From: Luminiphilus sp.
Lineage (GTDB): Bacteria; Pseudomonadota; Gammaproteobacteria; Pseudomonadales; Halieaceae
NCBI GenBank assembly: GCA_022425845.1
Contig: JAKMEU010000306.1
Span: forward strand, 1 to 13,172
DNA length: 13,172 bases
Reading direction: 5' to 3'
Shown here: positions 6,727 to 13,172 of the stretch, piece after piece
Position numbering within the stretch: position 1 is the first letter of the stretch
How the letters are laid out: the number at the start of each line of letters is the position of its first letter
Notes under the pieces: model-generated
Database searches by the model: none
What the model saw: only the letters and a program-made list of their open reading frames with translations
What the model was told of the DNA's origin: nothing
Program-made: the position numbers and the translations under genes

Positions 6727-7098
6727 GTGAAACAATGGTTTGTCGGGGTGATGACCCTCATTATCGCAGCCTGCGGAGCGGAGACCATGCCCAATAGCAC
6801 GCCAGAGACCATCGCCGATGCGATAGCAGCGGGGGCTACCGTCATCGACGTGCGCACCGCGGAAGAAATGGCAGAGGGTACGTTAACCGGGGCATTACCG
6901 ATCCTCCACACCGAGATTGTCGCGGGCGTGGAAGCCCTCAACATCCCTGCGGATACCACCCTGGTTCTATACTGTCGCAGCGGAAGACGCTCAGGGGTAG
7001 CCACCTCTGCGCTGCAGGCAGCGGGCTATCGCAATGCCATAAATGGCGGGGGCTACACTGAACTTGCTGCGGTACTGGCCGAACGGCAGCCGGGCTAA
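6727..7098 (+). CDS. Rhodanese-domain lipoprotein
   Basis: A 123-residue single-domain rhodanese with a lipoprotein signal peptide. The hydrophobic N-terminus ends in a lipobox IAAC (13-16), so C16 would be lipidated and the domain would face the periplasm. The domain shows VIDVRTAEEMAEGTLTGA (39-56) and the active-site loop CRSGRRS (83-89), with C83 the expected persulfide-carrying cysteine, followed by GYRNAINGGG (100-109). Such proteins transfer sulfane sulfur or bind thiols; the acceptor is unknown. It starts at GTG, nine bases after an AAGG, and the DMT transporter gene follows after 17 bases, so the two may form an operon. It is transcribed away from the block that holds the exported DsrE-like protein. 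Confidence 0.88.
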   Translation: MKQWFVGVMTLIIAACGAETMPNSTPETIADAIAAGATVIDVRTAEEMAEGTLTGALPILHTEIVAGVEALNIPADTTLVLYCRSGRRSGVATSALQAAGYRNAINGGGYTELAAVLAERQPG

Positions 7099-7115
7099 GT
7101 CAGCCGCCTTCCAAG

Positions 7116-8057
7116 TTGGCCAGCGACCCGACAGAAAAGCGCGCCATCCTTTACGGATTGGGTGCGGTTGCGCTGTGGAGCACCGTCGCCACTGCCTTTA
7201 ACATCAGTCTCGAGTTCGTATCGCCCCTGGTCCTCGTTACCATCGCCAGTGCAACCTCCTGGCTTTTCCTGGCCGCCATTCTGGTAATGACCGGTGAGTT
7301 TGGAGCGTTGTTCCGAATCCCCTCTCGGGAACTGCTACGCCTTTTCCTGCTGGGGCTGGTAAATCCTGCGCTGTACTACTTCCTGCTTTTTGGCGCCTAC
7401 GCGCGGCTACCCGCCCAGGAGGCGATGGCCATCAACTACAGCTGGGGTTTGGTCTTACCTCTTCTCGCCGTGCCCCTGCTGGGACAGGCACTCCGCGCCC
7501 GCGACGTCTACGCCGCGCTGGTAAGCTATGCCGGCGTATTCGTGATCGCCACTCGCGGTGACGTTTGGGGTTTCCGGCTGTCCGACCCCATAGGGGTCGC
7601 ACTGGCCCTGGCTTCGACCCTACTGTGGGCACTGTACTGGATTGGCAACGCGCGGGTCAGAACGCCCCCCGTGCAGGGACTGTTTCTTGGCTTTACCGCA
7701 GCGACCCTGCTGCTGGCCGCCCTGAGCGTGACACGGGGTGTCCTTTCAGACCTCCCCTGGCAGGGCCTGGTAGGGGGACTTTACGTTGGGCTGTTTGAAA
7801 TGGGCCTTGCCTTCATATTCTGGCTAAAAGCCATGAGGTTGACGCAAAACACGGCCCGGATTTCCACACTTATTTTTCTTTCACCCCCACTGTCCCTTAT
7901 CCTGATTTGGAGCATCCTGGGAGAAACGATACTGACGTCCACGCTGGTGGGGCTAACCCTGATCCTTGGCGGCCTGGCGCTGCAACATGCAGGGAAGACC
8001 CAGGAGATTCAGTCCGATGCCAGTGACACGGCCTTGAGTAGCGCAAATACCGACTGA
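7116..8057 (+). CDS. DMT superfamily transporter with two EamA domains
   Basis: A 313-residue inner-membrane protein with about ten hydrophobic helices in two EamA halves (about 10-140 and 150-290), the layout of drug/metabolite transporters that usually export amino acids or other metabolites. GAVALWSTVATAFN (16-29) is a typical first helix and LGETILTSTLVGLTLILGG (about 268-286) matches the usual end of the second EamA half. The only plausible start is TTG at 7116: no ATG or GTG lies between it and the upstream in-frame stop at 7059, and no clear ribosome binding site is seen, so the start is uncertain. The last 49 bases overlap the end of modC on the other strand; they encode a polar tail beyond the last helix. 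Substrate unknown. Confidence 0.88.
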   Translation: MASDPTEKRAILYGLGAVALWSTVATAFNISLEFVSPLVLVTIASATSWLFLAAILVMTGEFGALFRIPSRELLRLFLLGLVNPALYYFLLFGAYARLPAQEAMAINYSWGLVLPLLAVPLLGQALRARDVYAALVSYAGVFVIATRGDVWGFRLSDPIGVALALASTLLWALYWIGNARVRTPPVQGLFLGFTAATLLLAALSVTRGVLSDLPWQGLVGGLYVGLFEMGLAFIFWLKAMRLTQNTARISTLIFLSPPLSLILIWSILGETILTSTLVGLTLILGGLALQHAGKTQEIQSDASDTALSSANTD

Positions 8058-9088
8058 CCCTCCACCAAACCCAGCTCGTCGAGAGACGCTCGAGTTACCC
8101 GTGCACGGACAGCATAGCCTCCGGACGTCAAGAGCACGTCAGCAGAAGGTGACCCGGGATCAACCCTGATGGCCTGTACAGAGGCCGACAGAATATTTCT
8201 GATTGAAATAGCTTCGGGCTTCTCAGTTGCGAGGGCGATGTCGGTTGCATAAAGACGAAGACGCAGCCGGTCGCCGGGCTGTCCAATCAACCCGGTCATG
8301 GAAACGGTTTGGTCGCCAAAGGCCAACTGCGTCAGCAAATACGCCGGGTCGTGATCCCGCACCACCGCGTCAATAACAGATCCGACCTCGTCTCTTCCTG
8401 ACACCTCCGGTAAATCCAGTCGCGCCAATATGTGAGCAATGGGACCCACTGCCGCCCTGCGACCATCCCGCAGCACCAGCAGTTGATCCGCCAACTGCGC
8501 CAGTTCGTCAAGCGTATGTGCGACATACACAGTGGGGATCTGAAAACGACGAATGACCCGGCGCAAATAGGGCAGAAGTTCATCCCGATAACCCCGGTCC
8601 GCCGCTGACAGGGGCTCATCCAGCAACAAAAGCTGTGGCGCACTCATCAGGGCCCTGGCCAGGGCAACCCGCTGCTGCTCGCCGCCGGAAAGTCCCGTGG
8701 GGCGACGCTGCAGCAATGTCTCAAGCCCAAGGGTTTGCACCACTTCACCCCAAGCCGGTGCGCTTCCCCCAGCCCGCTGGGCAGCAAAATCCAGATTTTC
8801 TGTCACGTTAAGGTGCGGAAACAACCGGGCATCCTGAAACACCATGCCCACACGGCGCTTGTGGGTGGGCACCACGATGCCAGCCTCGGTGTCCAACCAA
8901 CAATGGTCACCTATATCAATACGGCCCCGCCGGGGCTGATCAAGACCCGCCAGCAGACGCAGCAGCGAGGTTTTACCCGCGCCGTTACTGCCCACTACGC
9001 CCAGCACCCCATCAATTTGCAATTGCTCGCTGAGCTCCAGGGAAAAGTCGCCGAGGGTCATCGCCAGGTCTAATTTTATCGCGGCCAC
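8009..9088 (-). CDS. modC: Molybdate ABC transporter ATP-binding protein
   Basis: A 359-residue ATPase subunit that powers molybdate import through ModB. Visible motifs are Walker A GSNGAGKTS (33-41), Q-loop Q85 in FQDARLFPH, signature LSGGEQQ (133-139), Walker B LLLLDEP (153-159) and switch H191. The C-terminal Mop/TOBE domain (about 292-355, beginning ISIRNILSASV) is the ModC hallmark and can bind molybdate. The length is normal. It starts at GTG four bases after the modB stop, with GGGGG nine bases upstream; an ATG at 9061 is an unlikely alternative because it would cut the first strand. The last 49 bases overlap the convergent DMT transporter gene, so the final Mop strand is encoded opposite that gene's tail. 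Confidence 0.96.
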   Translation of the reverse strand: MAAIKLDLAMTLGDFSLELSEQLQIDGVLGVVGSNGAGKTSLLRLLAGLDQPRRGRIDIGDHCWLDTEAGIVVPTHKRRVGMVFQDARLFPHLNVTENLDFAAQRAGGSAPAWGEVVQTLGLETLLQRRPTGLSGGEQQRVALARALMSAPQLLLLDEPLSAADRGYRDELLPYLRRVIRRFQIPTVYVAHTLDELAQLADQLLVLRDGRRAAVGPIAHILARLDLPEVSGRDEVGSVIDAVVRDHDPAYLLTQLAFGDQTVSMTGLIGQPGDRLRLRLYATDIALATEKPEAISIRNILSASVQAIRVDPGSPSADVLLTSGGYAVRARVTRASLDELGLVEGQSVFALLKAVSLASD

Positions 9089-9092
9089 AGCG

Positions 9093-9779
9093 TTATACCC
9101 CCGGGCCCAGCCGGAACGACAGACGACGGTTCAGGCCATAAACCAGCAGCAAAACCGTGAAAGAAAAACCTAATAGAACCGCCGCCAGGCGGTGAGCGCT
9201 GCCGTAGTCCAGCGTTTCAACCGCCTCGTAAAGCGCCACCGATACCACGCGGGTCTCCCCCGGGATATTGCCTCCAATCATCAGCACAACACCAAATTCG
9301 CCCAGCGTGTGGGCAAAAGTCAGCACCGCTGCGGTGATGTAACCACGTCGTGATAAAGGTAAAACCAGCCGCAAAAACCGATCCGAAGGAGAAGCACCCA
9401 ACGTTGCCCCCGCCTCCAATATCCCGGGCCCTACGCCGGCGAAAGCAGCCTGCAAGGGCTGCGTTGCAAAGGGCAGTGAATAGATGACCGAGGCCACAAC
9501 CAATCCCGCGAAGCTGAAATTAAGCGGCTGGCCCGTTACCTCTAACCACAATGCGCCTAACCCGCCGTCAGGCGCGAACCAGAGCAACAGGTAAAACCCC
9601 ATAACCGTGGGCGGCAAGACCAGCGGCAGGGCAACGAGGGCCTCCACCCAACCGGCCCAGGGACGCGTGGAGTGCGCAAGCCACCAGGCCAGGGGCGTTG
9701 CCAACAGCAGGAGGATGGCGGTTGTTACCCCTGCCAACTGTGCCGTCAGCGCAACGGCCTGCCACTCAATACCGATCAT
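9093..9779 (-). CDS. modB: Molybdate ABC transporter permease
   Basis: A 228-residue inner-membrane permease of the molybdate importer. Five to six hydrophobic helices are visible. LPLVLPPTVMGFYLL (51-65) is strongly conserved in ModB, and the EAA loop EAGATLGASPSDRF (121-134) is the docking site for the ModC ATPase. HTLGEFGVVLMIGGNIPGETR (156-176) is another family block. Its ATG at 9779 lies inside the end of modA (14-base overlap), and its stop is four bases before modC, so the three genes are almost certainly translated together. Confidence 0.96.
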   Translation of the reverse strand: MIGIEWQAVALTAQLAGVTTAILLLLATPLAWWLAHSTRPWAGWVEALVALPLVLPPTVMGFYLLLWFAPDGGLGALWLEVTGQPLNFSFAGLVVASVIYSLPFATQPLQAAFAGVGPGILEAGATLGASPSDRFLRLVLPLSRRGYITAAVLTFAHTLGEFGVVLMIGGNIPGETRVVSVALYEAVETLDYGSAHRLAAVLLGFSFTVLLLVYGLNRRLSFRLGPGV

Positions 9780-10590
9780 GCCCGGCCTGCCCGTCAGAAC
9801 TTACGTAGCCCATGCTCAGCAAGGTCTGCTGGGACTCTCCAGAGAGAAGGAAGCGTCGGAAATCCCGGCCCGCACGGCTGGCGGCCCCCCGCTGCGTGAG
9901 GATAAGCGCCTGTTCAATTGGGGGGTGCCAAGCCTCAGGGATCAACCTGTACTCCCGCTTCGGCACGTCGGCGGCCAGTAACTGGGAGTAAGCCACGAGG
10001 CCTCCGGGAACCGCGCCCGAGGCTATCTGGGTAAACGTTGCGCTAACGTTTTGCCCCTGAATCCATCGTCTTTCCATAGCTTCTGTCGGGAATTGCGCTG
10101 CCACGGCGGCAGCCGCGGCCCCGTAGGGTGCCACTTTGGGATTGGCATAGGCGAGGAGTGAAGCCTTCGACAGGTAGTCAGCCACATCGGGCGGTCTATC
10201 AGAGCCGGGGACCCACAGGGCAAGCCTGCCGCGGGCATACACAGCGTAGCTATCATCGGCACCCAAGCCTTCCTTTTGCAACCTCAGGGGACGGCTTGTG
10301 TCCGCGGCCAAGAGCAGGTCAAAGGGCGCGCCCTGGACAATTTGGGCGAACAAAAGACCGGTCGATCCAACAATCAAATCCACTGGGATACCACTGGCTT
10401 CTGTGTAGCGGTCCGCCAAATACTGTGCGGGCTGTGCGAAGTTGGCCGCCACGCCAACCAAGAGCGGCCCCTGGAATTCGGACTCTGCCAGAGCGGCTCC
10501 ACTGATCAGGCAAAACGCCAGGAGCAGCCCCAGCGACTGACACCTTCTCCCGGAGGGTCGGGATGCTAATCCCGGCATTGATCGGGACAT
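9766..10590 (-). CDS. modA: Molybdate ABC transporter substrate-binding protein
   Basis: A 274-residue periplasmic protein that binds molybdate or tungstate and delivers it to ModB. A signal peptide with a long arginine-containing n-region ends at ALA (33-35). The mature protein shows the binding-site blocks VAANFAQP (47-54), GSTGLLFAQI (75-84), FDLLLAADTSRP (90-101) and ANPKVAPYGAAA (149-160), the APYG form found in one ModA subgroup. Start choice is between ATG at 10590 and ATG at 10578; neither has a strong ribosome binding site. The frame stays open to 10896, but that part overlaps the oxygenase gene and is not ModA-like. The gene begins ten bases after the oxygenase stop and overlaps modB by 14 bases. 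No Mo-box-type operator can sit directly before it without lying inside the oxygenase gene. Confidence 0.93.
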   Translation of the reverse strand: MSRSMPGLASRPSGRRCQSLGLLLAFCLISGAALAESEFQGPLLVGVAANFAQPAQYLADRYTEASGIPVDLIVGSTGLLFAQIVQGAPFDLLLAADTSRPLRLQKEGLGADDSYAVYARGRLALWVPGSDRPPDVADYLSKASLLAYANPKVAPYGAAAAAVAAQFPTEAMERRWIQGQNVSATFTQIASGAVPGGLVAYSQLLAADVPKREYRLIPEAWHPPIEQALILTQRGAASRAGRDFRRFLLSGESQQTLLSMGYVSSDGQAGHDRY

Positions 10591-10600
10591 AGCGCTACGT

Positions 10601-11461
10601 TCACAGCCGGGGCGCCGGCAAAACACCCAGCTCACCCAATCGTTCGTTAAGATAACTCTCGGCACTGTAGCGGGACGACAGCTGCACCTCGGGCCTGGGG
10701 TGCAGGAACAAGGGCAGGGACATCCTTCCCGTCGGACGCGGCTCCCGCTCGTCAACCACCCGGTGGGTCGTGGAGGGCAACCATCCACCCAATACCTCCT
10801 GAAGCATATCGCCGATATTGACGAGCAGCTGCTCGGGCCGATTGGGAGCCTCAATCCAGCGCCCGTCGCGGGTGCAAATTTCGAGGCCCGGGCCATCAGC
10901 CGCGGGCAGCAAGGTCAGTAAGTTGATGTCCTCATGAGCAGCCGCACGGGGGCCATCATCATGGGCCTGAATGGGGGGATAGTGCAGCACCCGGAGCATG
11001 CTTTGGTGACTGTTTGCAATCATGCCGCTCAGTGGTTCGCCCAAATTGGCCATGACCTCCGCGGGTGCTTCCCTTTCGATGTGGATGAGCAGCTCAGCGG
11101 CGAATGCAACCGTCTGCTGAAAATGCGCCTCTAGATCAGCTCGAAGATGCTGCGGGCAGCGCCCCCAGGCGTAGTACTGGAAATACTCCTTGAAATCCCG
11201 CCGCCGACTCCCCTTGGCATGCTCCGCCACATCAGTCGAGAAATACCCATCCTGCCGAATCGGGTCCATGTCATATTCGGCATCAACGCCCCGGGCAAAA
11301 TAAGTGCGCCAGTCGCGATAAATGGACCGAACGCGTTGCATATCCAGCGGGTGGTCAATCAATGCACCGAAGCCATAGTCCTGCAGTGAGGCTACAAACC
11401 GTTGCGCGAAATCGGGATCGCGACAGGAAATCAATGGCAATACAGAATTCGAGTCAGTCAC
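10601..11461 (-). CDS. Isopenicillin N synthase-like 2-oxoglutarate/Fe(II) oxygenase
   Basis: A 286-residue cytoplasmic non-haem iron oxygenase. The N-terminal DIOX_N-like part (about 8-130) has DYGFGALIDHPLD (28-40), and the catalytic jelly roll covers about 150-256. The iron ligands are H176 and D178 (AAHEDINLLTLL, 174-185) and H233 (STTHRVVDE, 230-238). R246 in RMS (246-248) is the expected 2-oxoglutarate carboxylate binder. All key residues are present, so it should be active. Relatives act on varied small molecules, including thymine and nucleosides in fungi; the substrate here is unknown. It starts at GTG five bases after the nucleoside transporter stop and ends ten bases before modA, so it is sandwiched in a probable operon. 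The context hints at a nucleobase or nucleoside substrate, but that is inference. Confidence 0.9.
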   Translation of the reverse strand: MTDSNSVLPLISCRDPDFAQRFVASLQDYGFGALIDHPLDMQRVRSIYRDWRTYFARGVDAEYDMDPIRQDGYFSTDVAEHAKGSRRRDFKEYFQYYAWGRCPQHLRADLEAHFQQTVAFAAELLIHIEREAPAEVMANLGEPLSGMIANSHQSMLRVLHYPPIQAHDDGPRAAAHEDINLLTLLPAADGPGLEICTRDGRWIEAPNRPEQLLVNIGDMLQEVLGGWLPSTTHRVVDEREPRPTGRMSLPLFLHPRPEVQLSSRYSAESYLNERLGELGVLPAPRL

Positions 11462-11466
11462 TGGCT

Positions 11467-12684
11467 TCAGCCCAGCGAAATAAAGAGTCCAGCCAGCGCC
11501 GCACTCATCAAATTGGACAGGGTCGCGGCCAGCAGAGCTCGCAGGCCAAATCGCGAAATCTCATCGCGTCGCATGGGAGCTATCGAACCCAATCCTCCCA
11601 GCAAAATGGCGATGGACGACAGATTGGCGAAGCCGCAGAGCGCGAAAATGACAATCGCTGACGATACCGGGGAGAACTCTGTAGCAACGTCGGTATAGGC
11701 GACATAGGCAACAAATTCATTGAGGACGAGCTTCTGGCCGATAAGGCTGCCTGCCATATTGGCCTCCGACCAGGGCACACCCAGCAGCCAGGCCAGAGGC
11801 TGGAAAACAACGCCCAGCACGCTCTCAAGTGAGAGTCCCTCAAAGCCAAAGATCGATCCGCCCCAACCTAGAAGACCATTGACCAGCGCAATCAACCCGA
11901 TGAAGGCAATCAGCATGGCCGCAATGGCGCCCGCCATGCGAAAGCCATCCAGCGCACCACTTGCGGCGGCATCCACCAAATTGACGTAGCTGTCCTTTTC
12001 CGGACCCTCGCCCCGCTCTGGCTTCACCGGTTCCTGGGTTTCCGGCTCCAGCAGTTTCGCCATTAACAGGCCTCCCGGGGCTGCCATGAAAGACGCCGCG
12101 AGCAGGTACTCCAGCGGTATGCCCAGAGCGGCGTAGCCTGCCATGACCGATCCCGCAATGGAGGACATCCCGCCCACCATAACGGCAAAAAGCTCGGAGA
12201 CCGTCATACCTGCGAGGTAAGGACGCACCACCAGCGGCGCCTCGGCCTGTCCTACGAAGATATTGGCGGATGCGGACAGGGACTCGGTATGGCTGGTGCC
12301 CAATAACTTGCGAAGTGCTCCCCCAAGGGTTCGGATAATCAAGTGCATGATGCCGACATGATAGAGAACCGCTATCAACGCACTAAAGAAAATGACCACC
12401 GGAAGCACACTGAAGGCAAAAATAAACCCTACGTTACTGTCCACTGACGCCAGTCCGCCAAACATGAATTCGATGCCCGCGCGGCTGAAAGCCAACAGCG
12501 TGGCGATCTGTTCCGAGGCGACAGCCAGAGCGGCCCTGCCCCAGGTACTAAAAAGCGCCAGAAAGCCAATGGTCGCCTGCAAAGAAAATGCGAGCCCGAC
12601 GGTCCGCCAATTGATTGCGCTGCGATTGGACGACAGTACCCAGGCAGTCGCCAGAAGAAAAGCAATGCCCAGGAGACTACCCAT
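11467..12684 (-). CDS. Concentrative nucleoside transporter (NupC/CNT family)
   Basis: A 405-residue inner-membrane symporter that imports nucleosides with H+ or Na+. The core blocks are present: FSVLPVVIFFSALIAVLYHV (91-110), the nucleoside-binding hairpin FVGQAEAPLVVRPYL (143-157), LNEFVAY (321-327) and CGFANLSSIAI (350-360). Q146, E148, E323, N354 and S357 fit residues that bind nucleoside in the Vibrio cholerae CNT structure. Position 147 is alanine, where Vibrio and human CNTs have threonine or serine beside the base. A charged cytoplasmic loop (about 213-232, rich in E, P and K) separates the halves. It starts at ATG 12684 with GAGGT about eight bases upstream. It precedes the oxygenase gene by five bases. 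Confidence 0.94.
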   Translation of the reverse strand: MGSLLGIAFLLATAWVLSSNRSAINWRTVGLAFSLQATIGFLALFSTWGRAALAVASEQIATLLAFSRAGIEFMFGGLASVDSNVGFIFAFSVLPVVIFFSALIAVLYHVGIMHLIIRTLGGALRKLLGTSHTESLSASANIFVGQAEAPLVVRPYLAGMTVSELFAVMVGGMSSIAGSVMAGYAALGIPLEYLLAASFMAAPGGLLMAKLLEPETQEPVKPERGEGPEKDSYVNLVDAAASGALDGFRMAGAIAAMLIAFIGLIALVNGLLGWGGSIFGFEGLSLESVLGVVFQPLAWLLGVPWSEANMAGSLIGQKLVLNEFVAYVAYTDVATEFSPVSSAIVIFALCGFANLSSIAILLGGLGSIAPMRRDEISRFGLRALLAATLSNLMSAALAGLFISLG

Positions 12685-12738
12685 GACACCGACCTCTGGC
12701 GTGACGACCCACCCTGACCCGTAATGCCGACACTGACC

Positions 12739-13167
12739 TCATGATGTGCTCCCCGAGGTTGCAAGACCTGCCTCTGCCAATCCCGATTGACTCTGGACCT
12801 TGTCGCTTGCTGCGGCCATTGCCGCGCCCAGCGCCGCGACAAAGGCATCGTAATCGCCCCCGCAGCGCGCCAACGCGGGTGCATCGAGGAGTGTTGTGAA
12901 CGTGTTACCCGTTCGCGCAATGACCAGAGGCAGTTTGCCCTGGGTATAAGCCGCCATGGCCGGGGATTGCTCGTCCCGATGTAACCACTGAAGGCCACAG
13001 CCAAGCTGCGCGTTGGCACGCCATGCGCTCTTGCCGATGGGATTCCAGCCATGACTGATATCACAGAGGGCGCAGTGCCGTTGTCCTACGATTTTTCCGA
13101 AGGTATAAGCCACCTCGCCCAAAAGCGACCCCCCGGCATCAAAAATTGCAAAATAATCAGTCGACAC
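12739..13167 (-). CDS. Uncharacterised small protein with a CALCD motif
   Basis: A 142-residue protein that I do not recognise as a named family, though FAIFDAGGSLLGEVAYTFGK (6-25) followed by HCALCDISHG (31-40) looks like a conserved module. C32-x2-C35 with H31 and H39 could be a redox or metal site; two further cysteines are C57 and C102. LPLVIARTGNTFTTLLD (79-95) looks like two beta strands, and the alanine-rich tail (about 109-142) is low complexity. There is no signal peptide or membrane segment, so it is probably cytoplasmic. The start used is GTG at 13167, but the frame is still open at the window edge five bases away, so the true start may lie outside. The nucleoside transporter follows after 54 bases. 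Confidence 0.7.
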   Translation of the reverse strand: MSTDYFAIFDAGGSLLGEVAYTFGKIVGQRHCALCDISHGWNPIGKSAWRANAQLGCGLQWLHRDEQSPAMAAYTQGKLPLVIARTGNTFTTLLDAPALARCGGDYDAFVAALGAAMAAASDKVQSQSGLAEAGLATSGSTS

Positions 13168-13172
13168 TGTAA

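Noticed and set aside
10591..10896. N-terminal extension of ModA to 10896
   Set aside because: It lies over the catalytic part of the oxygenase gene and would bury the ModA signal peptide 100 residues inside the protein.
1..13172. Mobile element, defence island, CRISPR or prophage content
   Set aside because: No transposase, integrase, nuclease-helicase set, direct repeat array or terminal inverted repeats were seen; gene style is uniform across the window.

Overview
The window is about 13.2 kb of compact, GC-rich (roughly 60 percent by eye) chromosomal DNA that looks like a free-living, probably marine, gammaproteobacterium. The placement rests on protein style only: dtd and dinB products very close to E. 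coli-type sequences, a DUF938 methyltransferase, a PdsO-like OmpA protein and a modABC set. A Halieaceae/OM60-type host is a reasonable guess but is inference. I see sixteen protein genes and no rRNA, tRNA, CRISPR array, insertion sequence, prophage or plasmid part. No gene-free stretch exceeds about 160 bases. About six genes appear to start with GTG or TTG.

Left part (1-2694): a DUF938 methyltransferase gene (+) converges with an OmpA-family envelope protein gene (-), their stops overlapping by 14 bases. The OmpA gene is divergent from dinB (+), DNA polymerase IV.

Middle block (2714-6576, all on -): six genes in tight array, transcribed from right to left: a secreted zinc-dependent phospholipase C/P1-nuclease-like protein, an exported DsrE-like protein, a HIT-family protein, dtd (D-aminoacyl-tRNA deacylase), azlC and azlD (branched-chain amino acid exporter pair). 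Starts and stops overlap or lie within about 20 bases, except for an 83-base gap between the first two. dtd next to a branched-chain amino acid exporter suggests a loose amino-acid quality-control/export theme; the two exported proteins at the head look unrelated to it.

Then (6727-8057, +): a rhodanese-domain lipoprotein and a DMT/EamA transporter, divergent from the middle block. The DMT gene runs 49 bases into the convergent modC gene.

Right block (8009-13167, all on -): a small unrecognised CALCD-motif protein at the window edge, a concentrative nucleoside transporter (NupC/CNT), an isopenicillin-N-synthase-like 2-oxoglutarate/Fe(II) oxygenase, and modA, modB, modC for molybdate uptake. 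The last five are so tightly packed that one transcript is likely. Nucleoside uptake, a putative small-molecule hydroxylase and molybdate uptake together might serve purine or pyrimidine use (molybdenum being needed for xanthine dehydrogenase), but that is a hypothesis.

Most of the window is ordinary housekeeping and transport. The best leads are the nupC-oxygenase-modABC arrangement, the secreted PLC/P1-like protein with an insertion in its zinc site region, the exported DsrE-like protein, and the uncharacterised CALCD protein.
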